Shown: in pieces, positions 1 through 7,196 of the stretch
Numbering within the stretch: the first letter of the stretch is position 1
Layout: each line of letters begins with the position of its first letter
Assembly: GCA_020446285.1 (NCBI GenBank)
Contig: JAGREZ010000228.1
Coordinates: forward strand, 3,920-14,997
From: Geminicoccaceae bacterium
Lineage (GTDB): Bacteria; Pseudomonadota; Alphaproteobacteria; Geminicoccales; Geminicoccaceae
Length of the DNA: 11,078 bases
Direction of reading: 5' to 3'
Notes under the pieces: generated by a model
Seen by the model: the letters and a program-made list of their open reading frames with translations, nothing else
What the model was told of the DNA's origin: nothing
Database searches by the model: none
Translations under genes and position numbers: made by a program

Positions 1-1559
1 TGCATGCCGGCATCGACATGGATCGACGACATGTGCACCGCCCGCTCGAACTTGTCGTCGGCATCGTTCGGCACGACCTCGCCCTCGGCGTCGAGCAGGT
101 TGCCCTTGCGGTCGCGTTTGAAGATGGCGCGGAAGTTCCAGCCATGGCCGTGATAGTCGGCGAACCGGGTGTCCTTCGTCTGCGGATTGATATCGTCGGT
201 CACCCGGCTGAGGAATTCGGGATCGGCCCACTTGCCGCGCGGTGCGGCACCCTCGGGATTGCGCTCGAGCACCTCGTGCATCTCTTCGGCCGTCGGGTAT
301 TGCTGTTCCTTGGGCCACATGAGCGGCGCATCGCTCTCATAGTCCCACATGGTGTAACCGAGATAGGTGTTGATGAACATGTTGGGCTGGTGCATGTGGC
401 AGATCATGCACTGACTCGTGGGTATCGCACGGGTGAAACTGTGCTTGAGCGGGTGGCCCTTCTCATCCTTTGGTATGGTCGGGTCGACCTGCTGCGACTC
501 TCCCCAGTGACCGAATTCGGCATAGGGACCGCTGTGGCGCGGGTCACGGTCATTGGCGTAGACGACATGGCAGGACCCGCAGCCGGAGGTGCGGAAATCG
601 CCCGGATTGTCGTTGGTGCCGAGAAACCAGGTGAACGGGTCGTTGAGGCGGGTCTTGTGGATGTTGAGTACGGGTATCGCCACGCGCAGGCCGGTGCCCT
701 TGCCGCGATTGCTCTGGCGGATGTCGGGCCGGCCGGGTTCCTCGAGCTGCTGGATGCGGCCGAGTGAATTGGGCAGGCCGATCTCGGGAAACTGGCTGAC
801 GATATTGCGGCCGCCACGCTCGAACACGCGGAACACGTCCGCCGGCGGCGTGGTTTCCCAGCGCGGCAGCGGATAGAATTCCGGCAACACGCCACGCGCG
901 GCCATCCTGTCGCTGATCTCGACCGGTGTGGTCAGTTTCGCCGGCTGCCCGTCGCGCGTGTAGGCTTCGCCGAGAATGTAGCGCTTGAACGGCAGGATGC
1001 CGTTATTGTAGGAGGCTCCGCCCCAGAGCATCGCTCCGGTGGCCATGAGACTGCGTTCGGCAGCCTGGATGACCGGCTGATGGCAGGCACCGCAGGCCTC
1101 GCGGGCGACGCGATAATCGGATGGATTGACGAAACGGATATATTCCGGGGCTTCCTGGTTGAAGAGCGTGTAGGCGCGTTCCGGGTTGGCACTGGAGGGA
1201 TAGTGCCAGGTCTCGGGATAGCGCGGCTGGACATGGGCCCTGTCGATGGCGGCCTGATAGGCGTCATCGGCATAGGCGAGACCCTCGGGTTTCACCACAT
1301 CGGCATTGCCGCCGTGACAGTCGGTGCAGCCGAGCACCACTCCCGGGCTCTCGTGCATCGTCTTCGAATCGGAAGCGGTGTGACAGGTCATGCAGCCGCC
1401 CGTCTTCGCCTCGGCCTCCTCCAGGGTCTGCGAAGCCGGTGCCGGGGGGGCGGTCACATGGGTGATGTCGCGCGGCTTCTCGCCACCGGCTGCCATCACC
1501 GGCGAGGCCATGACGAGGCCCGCAAGCCCTGCCAGCATGAACGGGATCGTTCGTTTCAT
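1..1559 (-). CDS. Large exported multihaem c-type cytochrome (3' end outside window)
   Basis: The reading frame starts at the ATG at 1559 and stays open to the window edge, giving 519 residues with no stop; the C-terminus is missing. Residues 1-24 form a Sec signal peptide (MKRT, a hydrophobic run, then a VMA-A cleavage site) with no lipobox cysteine. Five CxxCH c-haem sites are visible: Cys56, Cys78, Cys156, Cys327 and Cys384, separated by long haem-poor stretches; additional histidines could serve as distal ligands. The spacing and size look like large periplasmic, outer-membrane or extracellular electron-transfer cytochromes rather than small cytochrome c3 or c7. It follows the barrel gene by 17 bases with a strong Shine-Dalgarno, so it is probably the partner cytochrome of that barrel. 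Inferred role: the outermost or barrel-lumen haem wire. Not matched to a named family; a multihaem reductase acting on a soluble substrate is an alternative. More haem sites are likely beyond base 1. Confidence 0.9.
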   Translation of the reverse strand, partial: MKRTIPFMLAGLAGLVMASPVMAAGGEKPRDITHVTAPPAPASQTLEEAEAKTGGCMTCHTASDSKTMHESPGVVLGCTDCHGGNADVVKPEGLAYADDAYQAAIDRAHVQPRYPETWHYPSSANPERAYTLFNQEAPEYIRFVNPSDYRVAREACGACHQPVIQAAERSLMATGAMLWGGASYNNGILPFKRYILGEAYTRDGQPAKLTTPVEISDRMAARGVLPEFYPLPRWETTPPADVFRVFERGGRNIVSQFPEIGLPNSLGRIQQLEEPGRPDIRQSNRGKGTGLRVAIPVLNIHKTRLNDPFTWFLGTNDNPGDFRTSGCGSCHVVYANDRDPRHSGPYAEFGHWGESQQVDPTIPKDEKGHPLKHSFTRAIPTSQCMICHMHQPNMFINTYLGYTMWDYESDAPLMWPKEQQYPTAEEMHEVLERNPEGAAPRGKWADPEFLSRVTDDINPQTKDTRFADYHGHGWNFRAIFKRDRKGNLLDAEGEVVPNDADDKFERAVHMSSIHVDAGM

Positions 1560-1564
1560 CACGG

Positions 1565-1572
1565 TTCCCCCC
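1565..1572 (-). promoter_or_regulatory. Ribosome binding site of the large multihaem cytochrome
   Basis: On the minus strand GGGGGGAA lies five bases before the ATG at 1559. It fixes this ATG as the start, which is also the residue that begins a good signal peptide. The next in-frame ATG codons lie inside the hydrophobic part of the signal. Confidence 0.7.
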
Positions 1573-1576
1573 GGGC

Positions 1577-3433
1577 CTAATAGGTCAAGACGATGTTGCC
1601 GAGCACCGAATAGTAGTAATCGTCGCTGTCCTCGGCGCCGTAGAGATCCTTGAAGCCGTCACCCGGCAGCAGCATGGCGCCCGAGAGACGAAGGATGACA
1701 TTCTGGTTCAGGAACGGCCGCCAGATCGCCGCCGTCGAGAGATCCCAGCCGATGTTGTTGTCGATATTGCCCTGCACGCGCAACGCTTCGAGCGAGGATG
1801 TATCGTTGAAACGCAGATAGTTGGCATTGAACGACAGTCTCAGTTCCGGCGTTATGTCGAGATCGGCACCGCCTCCGAGCAGGGTCAGGCCCGGATTGGT
1901 GAAGTTCGACGAACCCATTTCCTTGGAGTGGCGCAGATTGGGCAGAAGCCCGTTGCGGCCATTGAGGCCGACGAAGCCGCCGCCGATGAACGGAACCTGC
2001 TGGCGGATCCAGTAACTCGTGTCGGCGCCGGCGAAGATCGGGTTCTCGAAGATCGCATCGAAACCGTTCTCCTCGCCATCGAACGGATCATCGTCGCCGC
2101 TGGCATAGAGGGCGGAGAGACGCAGGCGGATCCAGTCGAAATCGATCGAGGGTTCGGCCGCGAGGAAGAAGGCACGGATATCGCTCTCCTCGCCCGAGAC
2201 CGGCGCGTCGCGATTCTCGCCAAAGGCGTAATAGGCGGATGCGGTGATGCCGAAACGGCCGAGGCGGCCGTCCATGTTCAGGCCGGCATAGGTGACGTCA
2301 TAGTCGCGCAACCGGGCAAGGCCGAATTCGGCGGGACGCGCGGGAAAGCCGTTGGCATCGCGGATACCGCTGTCCTCGTCGCTGTGATTGTGGACGATCG
2401 TCGCCTGCGAGGTGAGGCCGAGAACGGGGAAATCCTGACGATAGAGATTGGCGATGAAGATGTGATCGTCGCGAGGCGCCTTGTCGAGATCGACGAGGCC
2501 GCTGTTGACGTCCTTCTCCAGCCTGCGGAAATAGGCGAGATTGTACTGCCAGCGATTATTGTCGCGATTGCCGAAGAAACGGATGCCCGGCTGGTTGTCC
2601 TGAAAAAGAAAGCCGCGGAAATCCGTCGAGAAGGGCTGCACGCCGACGCGCACCGAATCGAAATCGTAACGGTCGGAGACGTTGCGGAGATGGTAGTCGA
2701 TGAAGGCTTCCTGCAACCCGAACTGATCGTCGGAACGGGACGTCCCCTTGGTCGGATCCGTTTCCAGAAAGCGTTCTTCTTCCGATTCCACATAATTATA
2801 CTGATAGGCAAAGGCGAGCCGGACCTCGAAATCCTGCGGCTTGAAGGCCGTATCACCCTTGATGAAGGCGAGCTGACCGATCAGCGTCTGCGCGAAGAGC
2901 ATCTGGTCGGTATCGCCGAAGACGCCCGCGGGTCCCGTCTGGATCGACACGGGCACCGGCGTCGAACGCGGTTCGATCACGGTGTCCGAAACCAGTGACG
3001 CGGCGACGAACAGATCCTGCGTTCCCCAGATCGGACGATCGCCCTTGAGCGTGTTCTGGTTGTACGGATCCCACCATTTCTCGTTGACGCCGATACTCTC
3101 GACGATCCGCCAGCGATCCGGCACGGGCAGGAAATCGCTCGGGAACGCCTCCGGCGGCGGCGCCTCCACCGAAAGCGGATCGACATAGGGCTCGGGTTCC
3201 CCGGGTTTGGGTTCGGACGGCCCCGGACGCCGCTGGAGCTGAGCCACGAAGAAAGGCTGTGCCGCGGCACCGCCGACCACGAGCGTCTCCGGCTCCCCCG
3301 GAGCTGTGTCCGGAACTGCGCCCGGAACTCCGGAAGTGAGGCCACCCGACGATGCCGCCAGCGCCAGCGCGGATGAGCCCGCAAATGCCACCAGACCGGC
3401 GGCGGCGATACGAATCCCGTTTCCCGTGCCCAT
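1577..3433 (-). CDS. Outer-membrane beta-barrel (porin-like) protein of the cytochrome cluster
   Basis: 618 residues. Residues 1-27 are a signal peptide (SALALAA then SSGG). Residues 66-106 are rich in proline and acidic residues and probably form a periplasmic tether or plug segment. From about residue 110 a conserved-looking block (WWDPYNQNTLKGDRPI, 120-135) leads into alternating aromatic/polar strands typical of a barrel, with acidic, glycine- and asparagine-rich loops between them. The protein ends in GNIVLTY, with an aromatic final residue and alternating hydrophobics as expected for recognition by the BAM machinery. There is no CxxCH and no N-terminal CxxC, so it does not show the hallmark of MtrB-type barrels. 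It starts three bases after the stop of the HbpS-like gene, with its Shine-Dalgarno (GGGAAA) inside that gene's 3' end, so translation is probably coupled. Being between multihaem cytochrome genes suggests it is the sheath of a porin-cytochrome conduit (inference). A plain solute porin is the alternative. Confidence 0.85.
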   Translation of the reverse strand: MGTGNGIRIAAAGLVAFAGSSALALAASSGGLTSGVPGAVPDTAPGEPETLVVGGAAAQPFFVAQLQRRPGPSEPKPGEPEPYVDPLSVEAPPPEAFPSDFLPVPDRWRIVESIGVNEKWWDPYNQNTLKGDRPIWGTQDLFVAASLVSDTVIEPRSTPVPVSIQTGPAGVFGDTDQMLFAQTLIGQLAFIKGDTAFKPQDFEVRLAFAYQYNYVESEEERFLETDPTKGTSRSDDQFGLQEAFIDYHLRNVSDRYDFDSVRVGVQPFSTDFRGFLFQDNQPGIRFFGNRDNNRWQYNLAYFRRLEKDVNSGLVDLDKAPRDDHIFIANLYRQDFPVLGLTSQATIVHNHSDEDSGIRDANGFPARPAEFGLARLRDYDVTYAGLNMDGRLGRFGITASAYYAFGENRDAPVSGEESDIRAFFLAAEPSIDFDWIRLRLSALYASGDDDPFDGEENGFDAIFENPIFAGADTSYWIRQQVPFIGGGFVGLNGRNGLLPNLRHSKEMGSSNFTNPGLTLLGGGADLDITPELRLSFNANYLRFNDTSSLEALRVQGNIDNNIGWDLSTAAIWRPFLNQNVILRLSGAMLLPGDGFKDLYGAEDSDDYYYSVLGNIVLTY

Positions 3434-3436
3434 CGC

Positions 3437-5353
3437 CTATTTCCCGTCGCAGACGTTCTGGGCATTCGAGCCGAGGAACGGCGTGTAGGGGCACTGCACA
3501 TAGCGCAGCGTGACGTTGCGCGGCCTGAGGCGGCTGTTGCGGATCGCCGGATCGGCATTGCCGATGCCGCTGCCGAGGGCAAGCCCGGCGCGATGCACGC
3601 CAAGGAATGCGGTCATGTCGTCCTGATCGATGCCGTCACCGGATACGCCGATCGCGCCGACATGCACGCCATTGCGGAAGATCGGCACGCCGCCGGAAAA
3701 GATCTGCAGTCCGTTGCCGAGCAGCGCCCCGCCCACACAGCCTGCGGCGACATCGCCACTGCCGGAAGCGATGAAGCCCGCATGCTGCAGCAGGATATCG
3801 AGCCCTGCGTCGACCTGCAGACCGGTGCGGAACGGACTCCATTCGAAGAACGGCACGGAAAGCGGGCCGTTCGGCTTGCCGTTCTGTCCGTCGGGGAAAA
3901 ACGGTCGGGACAGATTGCCGATGCCGCGTGAGGAAAAGGCGATCGTGCCATCGAATGCGGTACGCGAGAGAAACGCATCCGCGGCGGTGACATAATCGGC
4001 GAAGGACACACCCTGCGAATTGGCCGCGAGCCCCTGAATGATGGTCCGGGCATCGGCGCGGGTGAAGAAGTTCGCCGTTCGCGCCTTCTGCAGGGACACA
4101 TCCGTGCCGAACACCGGCCCGTCAGCGGTGCGGGCAATGGCGAGGATGTTGCCGCCGGTATCGACCACCGACACGGTGACCTCGACATGACTGTCCAGCG
4201 GCCGGCGGATCTGCGCGCGCGAGCCCAGCGCGACGCCGAGTGCGGCGTTCACGATCCCCGTGACTTCGACCTGTGTCAGCGAGTTCGCGCCGACATCGCT
4301 CGCGGCGGTCGGCGGGAAGCGGTTGGCACCGGCGGCGGTCGCGAGCACGCGAGCGCGGGGATCGGTGTAGAACCCGTCCGGGTCGGGCAGCACGCCGGAG
4401 GTGGTGAAACCGTAGGCCTGACCATCGATGGACGCACCGGCGCTGAAATAGCCGTTGACGGCAGCAAAGTTCCCGGCCGTGGCGAGATTGACTGCGGCGG
4501 CCGCCGCCGGACCCGTGCGAAGATTGCGCAGGCCCGCATCGCTGAACCGCAGGAGGCGCCCGTCCACGGCGATCCGGTCGGCACGGATCCCCTCGGGTGC
4601 CTGAAAGCCGCGCGATCCGGCGACCGCGAGAATCTCGTCGAGACTGGCGTCGACATTGCGGATGTCGCGATCGATCCCGTAGACGCCATCGGCCATGACG
4701 CCGATGCCACCGACGAGCGTCCCCTCCTTGTAGAGCGGCAAACCACCGGGATCGCCGGCGAGCCCGAGCGGTGAACGCTTGGGACCAATGGTCGGATCGA
4801 TGGTTCCGCCGCCATCGGAGGCAAAACGCACACTCAGATCGGAACAGGGAAGCTGGCTGATCTGCACACCGAAGAGCGGTCCACCCTCAAGGAATTTCGA
4901 ACCAGGGACGAAGTTCTCCTGGATGATCTCGCTGGCCGTGCGCGTGCTGAACGCATTGCCGCCGGAGGAGAGATAGGCACCGGTGATGGCCTTGGAAATG
5001 GCGGCTGCGGTCGCCGGGACATCGAGATTGGCGAGCCCGGCCGGATCTCCCGCAACACCGCCCGGCGAGACGACCCGGCGACCCGGATCGACACGGGCGA
5101 TCGCCGGTGCTCCGGGCATCGCGTAGACGGCGAGCACATTGCCGACGCGATCGGTCACGACGATCGTCGCCGGCCGCGCACGGGCGCTCGCCTCGGCCAC
5201 GGCCTGCCGGAGAATGAGATCGACATCGGCGGCAACGAGACGGGTCTCGGCGGGAATGGTGTTCGCCGCCGCCGATGCGGCGCCGGTCAACACCAGAGCC
5301 GCGGCGAGGCGGATCGTGCGGTTGCGCAAGGACGCAAGGCCTGTAGTCCCCAT
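3437..5353 (-). CDS. Exported protein with two HbpS/GlcG-type (former DUF336) domains
   Basis: 638 residues from the ATG at 5353. That start has GGGGGAAA eight bases upstream and begins a signal peptide (basic NRTIR, a hydrophobic stretch, cleavage near ASA-AA, residues 26-31). Upstream in-frame ATGs would add an uncharacteristic tail and run into the preceding gene. Domain 1 (about 38-250) has the family start (VDLILRQAVAEA...TIVVTDRVGNVLAVY) and end (GGLPLYKEGTLVGGIGVMADG). Domain 2 (about 360-592) repeats it: VTVSVVDTGGNILAIAR (392-408) and GGVPIFRNGVHVGAIGVSGDG (554-574). About 110 residues of linker lie between. HbpS-family proteins are known to bind haem or act as redox-sensing accessory proteins; the exact role here is unknown. 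Four cysteines (170, 539, 621, 635) occur after the signal; the last two could form a disulfide. A role in haem supply, protection or assembly of the neighbouring cytochromes is inference from context. Confidence 0.88.
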   Translation of the reverse strand: MGTTGLASLRNRTIRLAAALVLTGAASAAANTIPAETRLVAADVDLILRQAVAEASARARPATIVVTDRVGNVLAVYAMPGAPAIARVDPGRRVVSPGGVAGDPAGLANLDVPATAAAISKAITGAYLSSGGNAFSTRTASEIIQENFVPGSKFLEGGPLFGVQISQLPCSDLSVRFASDGGGTIDPTIGPKRSPLGLAGDPGGLPLYKEGTLVGGIGVMADGVYGIDRDIRNVDASLDEILAVAGSRGFQAPEGIRADRIAVDGRLLRFSDAGLRNLRTGPAAAAAVNLATAGNFAAVNGYFSAGASIDGQAYGFTTSGVLPDPDGFYTDPRARVLATAAGANRFPPTAASDVGANSLTQVEVTGIVNAALGVALGSRAQIRRPLDSHVEVTVSVVDTGGNILAIARTADGPVFGTDVSLQKARTANFFTRADARTIIQGLAANSQGVSFADYVTAADAFLSRTAFDGTIAFSSRGIGNLSRPFFPDGQNGKPNGPLSVPFFEWSPFRTGLQVDAGLDILLQHAGFIASGSGDVAAGCVGGALLGNGLQIFSGGVPIFRNGVHVGAIGVSGDGIDQDDMTAFLGVHRAGLALGSGIGNADPAIRNSRLRPRNVTLRYVQCPYTPFLGSNAQNVCDGK

Positions 5354-5360
5354 GATCCGA

Positions 5361-5368
5361 TTTCCCCC
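5361..5368 (-). promoter_or_regulatory. Ribosome binding site choosing the HbpS-like start
   Basis: GGGGGAAA on the minus strand, seven bases before the ATG at 5353. It supports that ATG over in-frame ATG codons at 5392 and 5398 and further upstream, which lack a similar signal and would place residues before the signal peptide. An ATG at 5370 is out of frame. Confidence 0.65.
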
Positions 5369-5401
5369 ATGAAACCTGTTTGCAATGGTCATGATCATCA
5401 A

Positions 5402-5429
5402 GGCGGCATCCGTCACGTCGGCTCCCGCC
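5402..5429 (-). other. Interrupted hairpin in the only sizeable intergenic gap
   Basis: Directly after the TGA of the ten-haem gene the transcript can fold GGCGG (5429-5425) with CCGCC (5406-5402), then a 3x3 internal loop, then CCG with CGG around a six-base loop. The bases that follow (TTGATGATC) are not a U-run, so it is not a standard intrinsic terminator. It could be an mRNA processing or stability element that sets different levels for the upstream inner-membrane genes and the downstream exported genes. The rest of the 76-base gap holds an 8-base palindrome ATGATCAT (5391-5398) and no convincing promoter. Confidence 0.35.
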
Positions 5430-7181
5430 TCACCCTCCCTCACCCGATTGCGCCATCCGGCCTCGCGCCAGAGGCGACAAACGATCATCATGATAAATGT
5501 GGCACATTCCACAGCTGGATGGAATTGCCGCCCCCTCATTCTCGCCAAGGTGGCATGAACGACAGCTGGTGATGTCGGGCAGAAGCACATCCCCGCTATT
5601 GTCCGATGCTTCCGCCGCATGGCATTCGGCGCACGCCATGGTGTCGTGAGAGCCGTGACGGAAGCGCGCCTTCGGCTCCCAGACCTCGGTGACATGAACC
5701 GGCGCCACCTCCCATTCACCGCTCGCCGACCGTTCCGGCGGATAGGTGATGTGACATACCCCGCAAAGACGGCCGCCGAACGTCCCGTCCAGCATCTGGT
5801 CCACCTGGCGGCGGGCCTCGGCGAGCGTGTCGCGACGGACCTCGGCCGACGTCGTCTGGCCGGCGCGGCGGCGTGTGGACCCGCGTTCGGCAGCCTGAAC
5901 CTGCGGCGTGCTCTCGATCCGCTGGAGCGCCTTGGCGATGTAGTAATCGTTGATGACCGCGATCACCTCGTCCGGCAGGCCATGCGGCAGGACACGGCCG
6001 GGCGCATCGCTGTCGAACTCCAGCCGGTGACAGTCGGCGCAGTGATCGCGCATGTTGACCTTGGCCATGTAGGCCCCGCCCGGTTCGGGCCGGTGACAAT
6101 CGGAACATTGAAGCGCTTCGCGTCCCTCGTACCGGCCGAGCCGGGTGACGAAGTCGTTGACGGTGTTCTTCGCCTCGGGCCCGATATGCAGATTGTGCGG
6201 AAATTTCAGGTTCGACCGTTCGGCCGGAAAGTCAGGCGCGCCAAGGCTCGCGCGCACGATCGTACGGGTTGCGGGGTCCGTCATCACCGACGGGCGGAAC
6301 TGCGGATGATCGGAGCCGAAATCGGAAACGTCCAGCAACACCGTCGCCGGCTCCCTCTCCGCCAGCGTGGCGTGGCAATCACTGCACAGGCTCTGTTGCA
6401 CGGGCACGGAACCATTCGGTCCCTGATGCTCGCCGTGACAGCCGACACAGCCACCTTCGGCCGCATCGGCGATGGAAAACCGTGCCGGCTCGAAATGATG
6501 CCCGGTGGTGGCGTGGCAGGCCGTGCATTCCTCGTCGCGCGTCGGCTGGAAGGCGACCGGATGACAGGCCTCGCAATTGTCGGCAAGAAACTTGTGACTG
6601 TCGGAGAGTTCGCCGGTTTCCCAGACATTGTCGAGGGTGGCCAGTCTCGGCAGCGACCCACGATCGCCCTCATGCCCCTGCGCGACCCAATAGGCAGCCA
6701 CCGGCAGAACCAGTGCAACCAGCAGGCAGACCGCGAACAGCAACCAGGACAGGCTGCGCTTCGAGACGAGCGTGTCACCCAGCGTCGACTTGCCGCCGGG
6801 AACCAGCCGCGCCAGCAGCTCGGCGGTATCGGCGGTCTCCAGTTCGAGCCCGAGAACGAGATCGACATCGCTCTCGGCCGGCAGCATGGTCAGTCTGTAG
6901 GGGCCGATACCCACGGTTGTGCCGTCACTCAGGAGCGCGCGATCGGTCTCGACATCGTGAGCGGTGATCGTCCCGCCACCGCACGCCTCGACGATGACGT
7001 CATTTTCGCGGAAGACGAGTCTGGCCGCCTCCTCGCGGGCGCGTATATCCCCGAGCCGGATCGGATTGCCGGCGCCGCGGCCGATGCCGGCCGGACCATG
7101 AGGCAGCTCGAGGACGGTTTCGCTGTGCTGGATCCGGCCACCCTGCCCGGTGATGGTGGAGCGAATTCGTGTTCGGCGCAT
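5430..7181 (-). CDS. Membrane-anchored ten-haem cytochrome c with FHA-like cytosolic head
   Basis: 583 residues. Residues about 20-100 resemble a degenerate forkhead-associated fold (AGIGRGAGNPIRLGD, then short beta strands ending GIGPYRLTML). Residues 144-167 are a single transmembrane helix preceded by Lys131, Lys141 and Arg142, placing the N-terminus in the cytosol. The rest is periplasmic, with ten CxxCH sites: Cys203, 219, 245, 266, 359, 381, 473, 517, 540 and 557, grouped 4 + 2 + 4 and separated by two stretches of about 90 residues. Extra histidines (for example His228/229, His292, His329/332, His508/512) could be distal ligands. It follows the cytochrome b gene by 14 bases. Likely role: periplasmic carrier taking electrons between cytochrome b and the outer membrane. 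The FHA call is weaker than the haem call, because the usual phosphothreonine-binding SxxH is not evident. The start is set by a G-rich Shine-Dalgarno. Confidence 0.93.
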   Translation of the reverse strand: MRRTRIRSTITGQGGRIQHSETVLELPHGPAGIGRGAGNPIRLGDIRAREEAARLVFRENDVIVEACGGGTITAHDVETDRALLSDGTTVGIGPYRLTMLPAESDVDLVLGLELETADTAELLARLVPGGKSTLGDTLVSKRSLSWLLFAVCLLVALVLPVAAYWVAQGHEGDRGSLPRLATLDNVWETGELSDSHKFLADNCEACHPVAFQPTRDEECTACHATTGHHFEPARFSIADAAEGGCVGCHGEHQGPNGSVPVQQSLCSDCHATLAEREPATVLLDVSDFGSDHPQFRPSVMTDPATRTIVRASLGAPDFPAERSNLKFPHNLHIGPEAKNTVNDFVTRLGRYEGREALQCSDCHRPEPGGAYMAKVNMRDHCADCHRLEFDSDAPGRVLPHGLPDEVIAVINDYYIAKALQRIESTPQVQAAERGSTRRRAGQTTSAEVRRDTLAEARRQVDQMLDGTFGGRLCGVCHITYPPERSASGEWEVAPVHVTEVWEPKARFRHGSHDTMACAECHAAEASDNSGDVLLPDITSCRSCHLGENEGAAIPSSCGMCHIYHDDRLSPLARGRMAQSGEGG

Positions 7182-7186
7182 CGCGT

Positions 7187-7196
7187 CTCCCCCCCC
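7187..7196 (-). promoter_or_regulatory. G8-tract ribosome binding site of the ten-haem cytochrome
   Basis: The minus strand reads TAGGGGGGGGAGACGCGATG: a run of eight G starts within the cytochrome b stop codon and ends at GAG, five bases or so before the ATG at 7181. It decides the start and is an unusually long homopolymer for a ribosome binding site. Confidence 0.6.

Noticed and set aside
18..767. 249-codon plus-strand open frame at the left edge
   Set aside because: Antisense to the multihaem cytochrome, whose frame has a signal peptide and five haem sites through the same bases.
1444..1450. G7 homopolymer inside the large cytochrome as a frameshift or phase-variable site
   Set aside because: The frame is intact across it and it encodes a plain Ala/Pro segment after the signal peptide; nothing else suggests phase variation.
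1928..2998. 356-codon plus-strand open frame opposite the barrel gene
   Set aside because: Antisense shadow; the minus-strand frame has a signal peptide, barrel pattern and aromatic C-terminus, while this one shows no family features.
5388..5401. FNR/FixK-like site (minus strand TTGAT-GATC-ATGAC)
   Set aside because: Only 8 of 10 consensus positions match, and its distance to the start codon leaves no room for a normal promoter and leader. It may be chance around the ATGATCAT palindrome.
5354..5719. Longer N-terminal version of the HbpS-like protein starting at 5719
   Set aside because: It would overlap the ten-haem gene by about 290 bases and put some 120 unlike residues before a clear signal peptide; the ATG at 5353 has the better ribosome binding site.
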